Assembly: GCF_035590735.1 (NCBI RefSeq)
Contig: NZ_CP141595.1
Location: forward strand, 172,501 to 236,500
DNA from: Rossellomorea aquimaris
Lineage (GTDB): Bacteria; Bacillota; Bacilli; Bacillales; Bacillaceae_B
Length of the DNA stretch: 64,000 bases
Direction of reading: 5' to 3'
Part shown: positions 27,669 through 36,772 of the stretch, piece by piece
Position numbering within the stretch: the stretch's first letter is position 1
Layout: each line of letters begins with the position of its first letter
Notes under the pieces: generated by a model
What the model saw: only the letters and a program-made list of their open reading frames with translations
The model's database searches: none
What the model was told of the DNA's origin: nothing
Program-made: the position numbers and the translations under genes

Positions 27669-28985
27669 TTAAGATCGAACCGGATTTGCTTCAGGTGCTG
27701 ATTTGCGTGTGAATTTCGGTAGTGCAAATCGAATGGCAATCAGACCGCAAACAGCAATCAAGATCGGGTAGAAGGCATATGGGATGATGCTGATCGGTGA
27801 TATGCCTGCCACTTCAGCCACTAACAGAGCCTGCGCTCCATATGGGATTAACCCTTGAACGGAACAAGAGAAAATATCAAGGATACTGGCTGATTTACGG
27901 GCATCCACCCCATAGTTCTCACTAATCGATTTGGCAAGTGGGCCGGCAATGATGATTGAGATCGTGTTGTTTGCTGTGCAAAGATTAGTAGAACTCACTA
28001 ATCCTGCTGTAGCCAGCTGTGCTCCCTGAGGAGACTTGATTTTACGTGTGGCGTGATAAAGTAAAGCCTGAATCCCGCCGTTATGACGGATGAGTTCGAC
28101 AACTCCGCCAATCAGAACGGAAAGGATCACAATCTCTGCCATTCCTGTCATCCCATCGGCCACACTACCGAAATAACTGGACGGAGTAAAGCTTCCATCG
28201 ATGAATCCAATGATTCCAGCTAAAACAATTCCGCCTAACAAAACGACAAACACATTTAATCCTGCAAGAGCACCGATGATGACTCCAAGGTAAGGCAGGA
28301 TTTTAATCCAATTAAAGCTTTCCGCTCCAACAGTAGATTGATTCCCCATAGTAAGAACAAGGAGAATCACCATTGTCACGATTGCGGCGGGTAATACTAT
28401 AAAGAAGTTGACTTTGAATTTATCTTTCATTTCCGTTTTCTGTGTACGAACAGCTGCAATGGTCGTATCTGAAATGAACGATAGGTTATCTCCGAACATT
28501 GCTCCTCCAATGACTGTCGCCATGGCAAGGGGCATAGAAATATCTGTACCTGAACTAATCCCGACACCGATTGGCGCGAGTGCTGCAATCGTTCCCATGG
28601 AGGTACCCATTGATAACGAAATGAAAGCAGCAATAATAAATAATCCCACTATGATCAAGTTACCGGGCAGCACGGATAGGGCGAAGTTTACAGTTGAATC
28701 AACGGCTCCCATCTTTTCAGCCACTCCGGAAAACGCTCCCGCTAACAGGAAGATAAAGACCATGATCATGATATCAGGGTGACCGGACCCTTTAGCGAAA
28801 CGCTCAATCTTAGCCGTTAAAGTCTCTTTTCGGTTCATTAACAGACCTACAACGGATGCGATGATAATTGATACTAGTACAGGAAAGGCATAAAAGTCTC
28901 CTGAAATGATGCCTGCTCCAAGGAACAGAGAAACAAATATGATCAAAGGCAGTAACGCCAATAAATTTCCTTTTTCTTGATTCAT
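27669..28985 (-). CDS. NhaC-family antiporter, predicted methionine transporter (MetT-like)
   Basis: A 438-residue protein with about twelve membrane helices of the NhaC/ion-transporter superfamily. Duplicated Gly/Ser-rich motifs are SMGTSMGTIAALAPIGVGIS and STNLCTANNTISIIIAGPLA. An S-box (SAM) riboswitch controls the gene, which points away from generic Na/H exchange and towards methionine uptake, as proposed for the MetT group of NhaC relatives. ATG 28985 is chosen because AAGGAG lies 9 nt upstream; a GTG reading to 29069 would begin inside the riboswitch. Substrate is inference from regulation. Confidence 0.85.
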   Translation of the reverse strand: MNQEKGNLLALLPLIIFVSLFLGAGIISGDFYAFPVLVSIIIASVVGLLMNRKETLTAKIERFAKGSGHPDIMIMVFIFLLAGAFSGVAEKMGAVDSTVNFALSVLPGNLIIVGLFIIAAFISLSMGTSMGTIAALAPIGVGISSGTDISMPLAMATVIGGAMFGDNLSFISDTTIAAVRTQKTEMKDKFKVNFFIVLPAAIVTMVILLVLTMGNQSTVGAESFNWIKILPYLGVIIGALAGLNVFVVLLGGIVLAGIIGFIDGSFTPSSYFGSVADGMTGMAEIVILSVLIGGVVELIRHNGGIQALLYHATRKIKSPQGAQLATAGLVSSTNLCTANNTISIIIAGPLAKSISENYGVDARKSASILDIFSCSVQGLIPYGAQALLVAEVAGISPISIIPYAFYPILIAVCGLIAIRFALPKFTRKSAPEANPVRS

Positions 28986-29021
28986 TCCTAACACTCCTTT
29001 GTCGTCCAATTTACTAAAATA

Positions 29022-29175
29022 CAAAAAACCTCTTCCGGAATAAGAAGAGGTTTCAAAAGAACGAAACACTCCTCTTATCTTTCAAGCATTTCGCTTGCTG
29101 GATGTGGCACAGCACTCAATGTGAGTCCGCTGCCGAGACATCGCAGGGCCAGTCCCTCCGTCTCTCTGGATAAGA
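29022..29175 (-). promoter_or_regulatory. SAM-I (S-box) riboswitch with terminator
   Basis: Read on the minus strand from 29175: CTTATCCAGAGAGACGGAGG, then GGACTGGCCCTGCGATG, CTCGGCAGCGG, GTGCCACATCCAGC, and closing AGATAAG, which pairs with the 5' end as P1 (aptamer 29074-29175). A terminator (AACCTCTT/AAGAGGTT then TTTTTT, 29022-29054) follows. The AAGAGG beside P1 can act as anti-terminator. High SAM should stop transcription of the transporter gene. Confidence 0.92.
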
Positions 29176-29256
29176 AGAATATCGTATTTAGTTGATTTAA
29201 AATATACTTCCATACTTTAAAGGGTTTACTCGAAAAAGTCAAACGGGAATTTTTTC

Positions 29257-29381
29257 TGAAACAAAAGCGGAGGCGGCTCGTTCAGTCCCGACAAGCATAA
29301 GACAAGAACGGCGGAAAGGCGCCTTTTGCCTTTTTGGCGTTCTTGTCTTATGACCTCGAGGGACTAGCCGCCGTAGCTGGA
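29257..29381. repeat. Intergenic palindromic repeat, copy 1 (125 bp)
   Basis: Starts TGAAACAAAAGCGGAGGCGG. It folds as a nested hairpin: GGCGGCT/AGCCGCC, AGTCCC/GGGACT, then a perfect 13-bp stem CATAAGACAAGAA/TTCTTGTCTTATG. The next copy begins immediately. I recognise this type as a widely dispersed intergenic element in Bacillaceae; that is recall, not a search result. Confidence 0.85.
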
Positions 29382-29506
29382 TGAAACAAAAGCGGAGGCG
29401 GCTCGTTCAGTCCCGACAAGCATAAGATAAGAACGGCGGAAAGGCGCATTTTGTCTTTTTGGCGATATTGGCTTAACCTCGAGGGACTAGCCGAAGTAGC
29501 TGGACG
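29382..29506. repeat. Intergenic palindromic repeat, copy 2 (125 bp, degenerate)
   Basis: Exact tandem unit of copy 1 with the same 125-bp period. Its right arm has drifted (GATATTGGCTTAAC instead of the complement of CATAAGATAAGAA; AGCCGAA instead of AGCCGCC), so the long stem no longer closes. Nothing else is seen in 29176-29637. Confidence 0.82.
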
Positions 29507-29637
29507 ATACATTCATTCCCGGCACCAGATACTCTGAAAAAGGATGACTTTATCCATAATAAGGCATAAACTCATAGACAATTGAACGTTCAAGGTCTAC
29601 TATAAGGAAGACAAAAAACATCTTGGGGGATACGGTA

Positions 29638-30810
29638 GTGGAAAGAACTGTACGAAATCAAATTTTTACCTTACAAGGATTTTATTTATTAACGTTCTTC
29701 GGTGTTGGTAGTTTATATCCCTTACTCAGTGTGTATTTGAGCGAAAGCGTGGGGTTAAATGGCTATCAGATTGGAACGATCATGTCTGTAGGTCCCATCA
29801 TGATGATTTTCTTCCAGCCTATTTGGGGGATGGTCAGTGACACGACCAATCGTCCCACCGTGGTTCTTGGTTTAACCTCTTTAGTGGCGGGAATCTTTGC
29901 ACTCGGTTACTTGTTTATGGACTTTTACTATGGCCTGCTTATCGTGGCCATTCTAGTTGCCATTTTCCAAAGTGCCATCATTCCCGTTTCCGATAGTATA
30001 AGCTTGAAGTATACAAGTAAAGTCCGGTATAACTACGGAAATATCCGTCTGTTCGGCTCTTTGGGCTTTGGTATAGCAGTCTTTATGATGGGAAGACTTT
30101 CAGAAGGATTTATCGGGCCTACCATCATTTTTTACTCTTTCTTTATCTGTTTAGTCCTGTCCGGATTCCTTTCCTTCCGGTTTCCGAAAGAGAGAGCGGC
30201 AGCAAAGCTTGATTTAAAGGCAGGAATGAAGGAATTATTCACGATGAAAAAGTTCCTTATCTTTTTAGCGGTCACTTTCTTAGTGTTCGGTCCGAACTTA
30301 GCAAATAATGTGTATTTCGGATTATTTGTTGAAGATTCAGGCGGAACGTATGCGGGAATTGGTCTCGCGTTCCTGATTGCAGTGTTATCGGAGGTTCCCT
30401 TTATGAGGATCGCCGGTGGGTGGATTGATAAATTCGGTTTGTTAACCGTTGCTGCCTTGGCAGGTGCTGCATCCATGCTCCGCTGGCTCTTTTACTTTAC
30501 AGAACCTAGTCTATGGCTTGTCTATTCATCGGCTGTCATGCAAGGTCTTGCCATAGGCCTGTTCATTCCAGCCGGATTGCGCTACATTAAAGAAATCACG
30601 CCTTCCCACATTACAGCAACAGCCGTTACGGTATATTCAGCAATCGGAAACGGACTGGGGAATTGGTTCAGTACCTTTGTTGGCGGCTTTATCTATGAAA
30701 CGTACTCCATTTACACGGTGTACTTATTCTTCGCAGTCCTATCCCTATTAGGTATTTTCCTTTGCTTCGTTCTCATGAAAGAAGAAAAGAAGAATGCACT
30801 CGCTTATTAA
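29638..30810 (+). CDS. MFS transporter (LacY/nucleoside-symporter-like)
   Basis: A 390-residue major facilitator with twelve predicted helices. The N-terminal QGFYLLTFFGVGSLYPLLSV and the loop MVSDTTNRPTVVLG between helices 2 and 3 match the MFS_1-like/LacY group. The C-terminal half contains GLRYIKEITPSHITATAVTV. Substrate unknown. GTG 29638 is preferred since GGGGG lies 8 nt upstream; the TTG at 29623 would use a distant site. Stand-alone gene with its own terminator. Confidence 0.85.
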   Translation: MERTVRNQIFTLQGFYLLTFFGVGSLYPLLSVYLSESVGLNGYQIGTIMSVGPIMMIFFQPIWGMVSDTTNRPTVVLGLTSLVAGIFALGYLFMDFYYGLLIVAILVAIFQSAIIPVSDSISLKYTSKVRYNYGNIRLFGSLGFGIAVFMMGRLSEGFIGPTIIFYSFFICLVLSGFLSFRFPKERAAAKLDLKAGMKELFTMKKFLIFLAVTFLVFGPNLANNVYFGLFVEDSGGTYAGIGLAFLIAVLSEVPFMRIAGGWIDKFGLLTVAALAGAASMLRWLFYFTEPSLWLVYSSAVMQGLAIGLFIPAGLRYIKEITPSHITATAVTVYSAIGNGLGNWFSTFVGGFIYETYSIYTVYLFFAVLSLLGIFLCFVLMKEEKKNALAY

Positions 30811-30817
30811 TACATCA

Positions 30818-30858
30818 AAGCGCCAGAAGAGAACATTTCTCTTCAGGCGTTTTTTTTG
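30818..30858 (+). terminator. Terminator after the MFS gene
   Basis: Stem AGCGCC(A)GAAGAGAA / TCTCTTC(A)GGCG followed by eight T. The stretch 30859-31102 is AT-rich and holds no gene I can support. Confidence 0.85.
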
Positions 30859-31102
30859 TGAAAAAATACCAAAAGGAAGGATTTTCCTATAGTGGTAGCC
30901 AATAGATATAATGAGGGGAAAGAATAAGCAAACAAAAAAGTTTTCTTAAAAGGTTTTGATAAACATGAATTGTGGTAGAAGAAGGATAAGTATTCATTGA
31001 AAATTATATAAATACCAGTTAGAATAATATTATTAGAAAATTCTCTCAATTATATAAACTAGAAAAGAAACATATTACATTATTTAAAAAGGGGATATTA
31101 AA

Positions 31103-31375
31103 ATGGAAAATACATTCGTGTACTCAAAAGATAATGCAAACCTTGGAGATACCGTTCAATTCAAAAGAAAGAAACATGTAATCAATGGTGTGGTTACTAC
31201 CCTTAGAGAAAACACGGTCATTGTTAAAATGGACCAGGATGTTGCGAAGAAGCTGGATTTACCGGACGATCAAACCGTCGTGTCACATAAAAACTATGTC
31301 GTCATAGAACGGGCTGAAATTGGTACACAACCTGTATTTGTATATGATGGGTGGAATAGCGCATTAAAAGCTTAA
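31103..31375 (+). CDS. ykvS: DUF2187 family protein, YkvS-like
   Basis: A 90-residue protein with one DUF2187 (SH3/KOW-like barrel) unit. NLGDTVQFKRKKHVINGVVT (about residues 13-32) and NTVIVKM form the core, and HKNYVVIE closes the barrel. The C-terminal extension (IGTQPVFVYDGWNSALKA) exceeds the roughly 60-residue B. subtilis YkvS. Function unknown. AAGGGG precedes ATG 31103. Monocistronic. Confidence 0.78.
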   Translation: MENTFVYSKDNANLGDTVQFKRKKHVINGVVTTLRENTVIVKMDQDVAKKLDLPDDQTVVSHKNYVVIERAEIGTQPVFVYDGWNSALKA

Positions 31376-31389
31376 ATTCCATTATTAAA

Positions 31390-31448
31390 AGTAAAAGACC
31401 CTGACACGCCTACCATTAATATGGTTTAGACGTTTCAAGGTCTTTTTA
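31390..31448 (+). terminator. Terminator-like hairpin after ykvS-type gene
   Basis: AAAAGACC / GGTCTTTTT closes a 55-nt region with an inner pairing ACGCCTA-CCAT / ATGG-TTTAGACGT. T-run present. Confidence 0.65.
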
Positions 31449-31494
31449 CGTGGAGTCTGACACTCGCTAATGAAATGAATCAACTACAACCTGA

Positions 31495-31752
31495 TTAATT
31501 TAATTTAGCTGCATATTCCTTCACCATTTCAATTGTGACAAGCTTTCTCTGTGGAACGACGCCTTGGCGGGCGAGGACGTTGATTTCATTCGTCACTTGA
31601 TTAATGGCTTCCGTTGTAAACGGCTGTTCTTTCAAACAAAGTTGAACGGCTTCATCAATCGCTCTTTCCCTACGCTCATCCAATATCATAAATTGTTGTA
31701 CCAGTTGATTTTGCTTACTTGAATGCTTCGTAATCTCTTTATGTACACTCAT
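31495..31752 (-). CDS. ypbS: DUF2533 family protein, YpbS-like
   Basis: An 85-residue, mostly helical cytoplasmic protein (MSVHKEITKHSSKQNQLVQQ...). FTTEAINQVTNEINVLARQG and VTIEMVKEYA match B. subtilis YpbS. Function unknown. ATG 31752 has GAGAGGGA upstream; seven extra residues to 31773 lack support. Downstream of the cardiolipin synthase gene only by position (converse orientation to ykvS). Confidence 0.82.
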   Translation of the reverse strand: MSVHKEITKHSSKQNQLVQQFMILDERRERAIDEAVQLCLKEQPFTTEAINQVTNEINVLARQGVVPQRKLVTIEMVKEYAAKLN

Positions 31753-31839
31753 GATTTCATCCCTCTCCATCAATTACAAATTATATCCTCTATTATGCCT
31801 TCTTCCAGGCACTCATGGCAATGTCTTAGAATATCACTA

Positions 31840-33288
31840 CTATAAGATAGGGGACAGGAGCCTTGAAATTGATTCTTTCAATTTGATCTTTATAGGTCTT
31901 TCATTATACTCTTCCATGGTTAATTCCCTGCTCTTCTCCATATCTATCCTGAACACAGCGCTCAGACTTTCAGAGATAGTTTGATCATATAAAAAGGCAT
32001 TCACCTCAAAGTTGAGGCGGAAGCTTCGTACATCAATATTTGCCGTTCCAACAGAAGAAATGGTTTCATCCACTACAATGGTTTTGGCATGAATAAAGCC
32101 GTTATCATATATATAAATTTTCACTCCTGCCTTCAGTAACTCACCAATGTATGAATAGGTCGCCCAATACACAAATAAATGGTCCGGTTTGTTTGGAATC
32201 ATAATCCGGACATCGACTCCTGTAAGAGCAGCAATTCTTAACGAATCCAGCAGGCTGACGTCGGGTATGAAGTAAGGAGTTTGAATATAGATGGATCGTT
32301 TGGCAGATGAAATCATTTTAATATAGCCGTTTTTAATTTGCTCCCATTCAGAGTCGGGGCCGCATGTCACAATCTGTACTCCGGCATGACCAGTAAAGGA
32401 AGGTTGTGGGAAGTATCGTAAATCGTAGGCGATCTTCTTCGAGCGGCTGGCTTGATTCCAATCCAAAATAAAGCGGGTTTGCATGGCAAGTGTTGAACTC
32501 CCGACGATCCGCAGGTGAGTATCCCGCCAATAACCGAACTTAGGATTCAAACCCAAGTATTCATCTCCAATATTAAATCCGCCTACATAGCCGACTTTCC
32601 CATCAATAATCACCAGCTTTCGGTGGTTACGATAGTTTAGGCGAAGATTGATGAAGGGGATTTTCGAAGGGAAAAACACGGCCACTTCACCGCCGGCTGC
32701 AAGGAGTTCTTTAAAGAAGCGTCTTCTTGTCCTCCGTGAACCCATTTCATCATATAAAACCCTGACCTTTACGCCTTGCTTTGCTTTCTCAGTAAGCTTC
32801 TCCAGGATCCGCTTGCCTAAGTGATCTTTCTTAAAGATATAATATTGAATATGAATATGATCCTGTGCTGCGTCCATGTCTTTCAATAAGGACTCGAATT
32901 TGTCCTCCCCGTGGGTGAACAGTTGTACTTCGTTATCCTGGGTCAAAAGTGCTTCATTATTAATGAGATGCATATAAATAAGATCCTGATAGCGGGAGGA
33001 CGTTTCATTATTAAAAGGGAATCGGTGTTCTTTCAGGGAGTGTATCTGCTTTTGAATCAAATCTTCAATGCCGATTTTCTTCATATCTTCCCAGTCGAAT
33101 AATCGCTTTCTGGTTAAGTTCTGACCGAAGATTAAATAAAGAATAAAGCCTAGCAGGGGAATGAAAAACAAAACCATAAGCCATGCCCAGGTCGCACCGG
33201 CATCTTTTCGCTCCAGGAAAATGATGGCGCCAGCGAGGACCAAGTTAAGAACAAATAAAACCCCTAAAAGAGAAGATAGGATACTCAT
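31840..33288 (-). CDS. clsA: Cardiolipin synthase
   Basis: A 482-residue membrane phospholipase-D-type enzyme that joins two phosphatidylglycerols to cardiolipin, the same length as B. subtilis ClsA. Two N-terminal helices (about residues 3-65) precede two PLD domains. The HKD motifs are NHRKLVIIDGKVGYVGGFNI (about 220) and IHAKTIVVDETISSVGTANI (about 395). ATG 33288 follows AAAGGAG at 11 nt. A longer reading to 33414 crosses the upstream terminator. Single gene. Confidence 0.94.
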   Translation of the reverse strand: MSILSSLLGVLFVLNLVLAGAIIFLERKDAGATWAWLMVLFFIPLLGFILYLIFGQNLTRKRLFDWEDMKKIGIEDLIQKQIHSLKEHRFPFNNETSSRYQDLIYMHLINNEALLTQDNEVQLFTHGEDKFESLLKDMDAAQDHIHIQYYIFKKDHLGKRILEKLTEKAKQGVKVRVLYDEMGSRRTRRRFFKELLAAGGEVAVFFPSKIPFINLRLNYRNHRKLVIIDGKVGYVGGFNIGDEYLGLNPKFGYWRDTHLRIVGSSTLAMQTRFILDWNQASRSKKIAYDLRYFPQPSFTGHAGVQIVTCGPDSEWEQIKNGYIKMISSAKRSIYIQTPYFIPDVSLLDSLRIAALTGVDVRIMIPNKPDHLFVYWATYSYIGELLKAGVKIYIYDNGFIHAKTIVVDETISSVGTANIDVRSFRLNFEVNAFLYDQTISESLSAVFRIDMEKSRELTMEEYNERPIKIKLKESISRLLSPIL

Positions 33289-33360
33289 AGTATGTAAGGC
33301 TCCTTTAACTAGCTTTCTATTAGTAGTATACCTGAGAATGGAATAGAAAAAAATGACAAA

Positions 33361-33397
33361 GAAAAAACAGAGCAGACTGTCAGCCTGCTCTGTTCGG
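33361..33397 (-). terminator. Terminator of the alanine/Na symporter gene
   Basis: Stem CAGAGCAG / CTGCTCTG with further inner pairing; on the minus strand followed by TTTTTTC. Confidence 0.8.
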
Positions 33398-33406
33398 TAT
33401 GATTCT

Positions 33407-34840
33407 TTAATCATTCACAGCTTTTTTAGTCATTTCCCGTCCACGTGTAGGCCAGCTTTCGACACCCTTTAAACCAGGAATATCATCTGCGTAGAAAATC
33501 GGGTCCAACCCTTGTCGACGCTGAGTCATATAGTTGTCTAAGGCTTTAAAAGCAATTGGTGCTAAAATACCGATGGCAATTAAGTTGGTAAGAGCCATTA
33601 ATGCCATGGAGAAGTCTGCTAAGCTCCAAACAATATCAAGGCTTGCAACTGAACCGAAGATCACCATCCCTAAAGCAATGAAGCGATAAATCAAAAGTCC
33701 AGTCTTACTATTATTAATGAATGGAAGGTTGGCTTCTCCATAATAATAGCTTCCAATGATGGAGCTAAAGGCAAAGGTGAAAATAGCAATCGCCAAGAAA
33801 ATACCAGCCCATGAGTTAAAGTGCTCTGACATTGCTGCTTGAGATAGTTCGATACCCGTCAGTCCGGAACCGTATGCATCTGAAGTTAAGATGATAAACG
33901 CGGTTGCAGAACAAACGAGCAGCGTATCAAAGAATACACCTAGTGCTTGAATGAAGCCTTGTTTAACCGGGTGAGAAACTGATGCTGTAGCGGCAGCATT
34001 CGGAGCACTACCCATACCAGCTTCATTGGAGAATAGTCCGCGTTTTACACCATTCATAATCGCGGCACCAATTCCCCCACCAACCACTTGTTCAAATCCG
34101 AAGGCACTTTTGAATATAAGTGCAATGACTCCCGGCATTTCAGTAATATTCGTAATGACTACAAATAAAGCTAATACAATATAGAAGACCGCCATGATCG
34201 GAACAATGATCGAAGAAAAGGTCGCTATACGTTTAACACCACCGAAGATGATGAGTGCAGTCAAACCAGCTAAAACAATTCCGATAACAAACGTATTTAT
34301 TCCAAATGAATTACTGAAAGCTGTTGCGATGGTGTTACTTTGAACCGCATTAAAGGTTGTCCCAAAGGAAAGGATGATGGTGACAGCGAAGATCGAACTC
34401 ATCCATGGCTTCCCCAGTTGTTTCTTCATATAATAGCCGGGACCGCCTTTGAATCCAACCTTATCCTTTTCTTTGTAAATTTGGGCCAGTGTACTTTCGA
34501 CAAAGGCGCTGGCTCCTCCCAGAATGGCGACAAGCCACATCCAGAAGACCGCTCCAGGTCCCCCAATTGCTAAGGCAATGGCTACTCCTGCTAAATTACC
34601 TGTACCAATTCGAGTACCTGCTCCAATAAAGAATGCTTGCAGGGATGATATTTGCTTTTCCCCTTCCGCCTCGACCACATCTTTATCTCCTAATAATCGA
34701 AGCATTTCACCAAAGTGGCGAATTTGAACGAATTTAGATCCGATTGTGAAGTATAATCCTAAAATGAGGAGTACGCCTATTAAAATATACCCCCATAATA
34801 TTGAATTTGCTTCCGTGACTAAATTGTTTAAAATATCCAT
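33407..34840 (-). CDS. Sodium:alanine (AGCS) symporter
   Basis: A 477-residue amino-acid:cation symporter with about eleven helices. The family signature GGPGAVFWMWLVAILGGASAFVESTLAQ is present, preceded by GAGTRIGTGNLAGVAIALA, and KRGLFSNEAGMGSAPNAAAT is the second conserved block. Relatives carry alanine, glycine or glutamine with Na+; the substrate cannot be fixed here. GAGGGGG precedes ATG 34840. It is separated from clsA by a terminator. The 263 bases upstream are AT-rich with no leader structure I can identify. Confidence 0.92.
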   Translation of the reverse strand: MDILNNLVTEANSILWGYILIGVLLILGLYFTIGSKFVQIRHFGEMLRLLGDKDVVEAEGEKQISSLQAFFIGAGTRIGTGNLAGVAIALAIGGPGAVFWMWLVAILGGASAFVESTLAQIYKEKDKVGFKGGPGYYMKKQLGKPWMSSIFAVTIILSFGTTFNAVQSNTIATAFSNSFGINTFVIGIVLAGLTALIIFGGVKRIATFSSIIVPIMAVFYIVLALFVVITNITEMPGVIALIFKSAFGFEQVVGGGIGAAIMNGVKRGLFSNEAGMGSAPNAAATASVSHPVKQGFIQALGVFFDTLLVCSATAFIILTSDAYGSGLTGIELSQAAMSEHFNSWAGIFLAIAIFTFAFSSIIGSYYYGEANLPFINNSKTGLLIYRFIALGMVIFGSVASLDIVWSLADFSMALMALTNLIAIGILAPIAFKALDNYMTQRRQGLDPIFYADDIPGLKGVESWPTRGREMTKKAVND

Positions 34841-35103
34841 GATAACCCCCTCAGAAATTTGTGTCGGTTACGTTTAATATTATCTGAAAATTTCAAATAA
34901 AAGTCAAGTTATTATCTGAATATTAAAATATTACCAGGAGTTATTTAGAAGGTCGAACTATTTTGTCATAGTAATAAAGGTTTCTTTTGTAGTTATGAGT
35001 CTAAAGTAGTGGTTGAATAAATTATTTTAAAATAATAAATTCCTCTCTATCCGAATAATTATTTTTTTATTTAGGGATACACGGACCGAAATTTAGGGTT
35101 CAC

Positions 35104-35147
35104 AAAAAAACGGACCACTGACTGATGGTCGGTGATCCGTTTTACAT
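35104..35147 (-). terminator. Terminator of the DUF819 gene
   Basis: Stem AAAACGGATCACCGACCATC/GATGGTCGGTGATCCGTTTT-type pairing, imperfect around the loop, with a T-run on the minus strand. Confidence 0.8.
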
Positions 35148-35150
35148 TGG

Positions 35151-36353
35151 TTATAGTGTCCTGCTTACCCATTCGGCAATCCAGGCGCATGCAACGGCGG
35201 CATAAGTTCCCACCACGTTACCTAGAATCCCCATCAATAAACCTACAGGGGCAAGAGAAGGCTGGAATACAGAGGCTACAACAGGAGCCGAGCTTGTTCC
35301 ACCGATGTTTCCTTGAGATCCTACTGCTACGAAGAATAGAGGAGCCCGTAGTAAGCGTGCCACTAAGAAAATGATGATTACATGTATGGCTAACCATACA
35401 ATCCCCATTGCGACATATTGAGGGGAATCCCATACATAAGCAAGATCGGCTTTTGCTCCGATCGTTGCAAGCAGGAGATAAATTCCTGCGTATCCGATTT
35501 TACTTGCACCATAGTTCTCAAGGGTGCGAATCTTAGTAAAGGAGAAGATGATCCCGACAGCAGAAATGATCATAATCGTCCAAGTTCCAGCAGAGAGTAC
35601 ATTTGAGACCGGTAACGTTTCTGAGAACTTACGTACAACGTAAGCTACACCGAATCCTAAACCAATAATGGCGGCAAGGTAGGGAACCTCGATAGGCTTG
35701 GCATTTTTACGTTGGAGTTCTCCCATATCCTCATTCACCTTGCGGATGATCGAGTTATCCGCTTTGTTCCATTTATCGAATTTATGTTGGAATCCTGCCA
35801 GGGCAATCATGATTCCCATCCAGCTATAACCGACAACGGTATCGACGACAATAATAGGAGAAAGGATTTCTTTCGGTGTACCAGTAGCTTCAATCATGGC
35901 TGCCATGTTGGCGCTCCCGCCAATCCAGCTTCCGGCAAGTGCCGCTACACCAGTCCATGCGTCCTCAGGAAGAAACGGCTGGAATATGGCTAAAGCGATG
36001 GGGCCTCCGATCACGACACCAAGAGTCCCGGCAAGGAACATCGTAATCGCTTTCGGACCTAGCTTTAATGTTGCTGGAACATTCGCAGAAAGAAGCAGCA
36101 ATAATAATCCGACCGGTAATATGTAAGCCGATGTAAAGTCATATAAAGATGACTGATCCGGGATGATTCCAAACGTTGTAGATAACATCGGAAGGAAATA
36201 AGTCCAGATTAATGGTGGAGCATAGTGAAAGAACTTCTTTAAGAAAGGGTTCTTCGACTCCCCAAGAATGAACACAAGACCTACTAAGGCAGCTAAATAA
36301 GAAAAGATTGCCATAGGTTCTTGAATTAAGATAGTGTCAAAACGCCACCACAT
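35151..36353 (-). CDS. DUF819 family membrane protein (YjcL-like)
   Basis: A 400-residue protein with about eleven helices. Family blocks include ALAGSWIGGSANMAAMIEAT, DTVVGYSWMGIMIALAGFQ, and the C-terminal GSQGNIGGTSSAPVVASVFQ with LLMGILGNVVGTYAAVA. The internal repeat of Gly/Ser motifs suggests a transporter with inverted repeats; the substrate is unknown. The gene starts about 45 nt downstream of a cre-like site, so carbon-source control is plausible. Confidence 0.85.
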   Translation of the reverse strand: MWWRFDTILIQEPMAIFSYLAALVGLVFILGESKNPFLKKFFHYAPPLIWTYFLPMLSTTFGIIPDQSSLYDFTSAYILPVGLLLLLLSANVPATLKLGPKAITMFLAGTLGVVIGGPIALAIFQPFLPEDAWTGVAALAGSWIGGSANMAAMIEATGTPKEILSPIIVVDTVVGYSWMGIMIALAGFQHKFDKWNKADNSIIRKVNEDMGELQRKNAKPIEVPYLAAIIGLGFGVAYVVRKFSETLPVSNVLSAGTWTIMIISAVGIIFSFTKIRTLENYGASKIGYAGIYLLLATIGAKADLAYVWDSPQYVAMGIVWLAIHVIIIFLVARLLRAPLFFVAVGSQGNIGGTSSAPVVASVFQPSLAPVGLLMGILGNVVGTYAAVACAWIAEWVSRTL

Positions 36354-36397
36354 AGTAAAACCTCCTTAAAAATAGATAACAAGGTTTACTATAACAT

Positions 36398-36411
36398 TGA
36401 AAACGGTTACT
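36398..36411. promoter_or_regulatory. cre-like CcpA site upstream of the DUF819 gene
   Basis: TGAAAACGGTTACT matches the cre consensus TGWNANCGNTNWCA at 13 of 14 positions. It lies 45-58 nt before the start codon of the minus-strand DUF819 gene. Catabolite control is inferred. Confidence 0.45.
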
Positions 36412-36497
36412 ATTTAGAATTTTAATAAGTGCTAATCTTTGACCAATACTGAATATAAGAGGGGCATATAAGAACCAGGAGGGAGCATGTATCTCAA

Positions 36498-36524
36498 CAA
36501 AAAAAGCCATAGGAATCCATGGCT
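36498..36524 (-). terminator. Terminator of the small membrane protein gene
   Basis: AGCCAT(GGATTCCT)ATGGCT followed on the minus strand by TTTTTTTG. Confidence 0.65.
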
Positions 36525-36604
36525 ACATCTTGATTGTTCATATGAAGTAGAGATGTATGAATGCTTGTAATGAGGGCTTTCAATATAGAAGGATGTGATA
36601 AAGT

Positions 36605-36772
36605 TTAATAATAATTCCAGAATCCTAAAGCAAATAATAAAATACCCGTAATCATTGAAATTCCAAATAACATAAATAATAAATCCAGAATGCTGTCGGC
36701 GAAGACTCTTCTACGGTTCTCACGTTTAAAATGACGTACTTCCTTGCGATACGATCGTGCAGCACGACTCAT
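36605..36772 (-). CDS. Small membrane protein (55 aa), unrecognised
   Basis: Below normal ORF cut-offs. It begins MSRAARSYRKEVRHFKRENR, a strongly basic N-terminal half, and ends in one or two hydrophobic segments (ILDLLFMLFGISMITGILLF, then ALGFWNYY). The ribosome binding site is excellent (GGAGGAGGAGG, 7 nt from ATG 36772), a terminator lies downstream and codon use looks normal, so I regard it as real. The basic half should face the cytoplasm. Family not recognised. Confidence 0.7.
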   Translation of the reverse strand: MSRAARSYRKEVRHFKRENRRRVFADSILDLLFMLFGISMITGILLFALGFWNYY

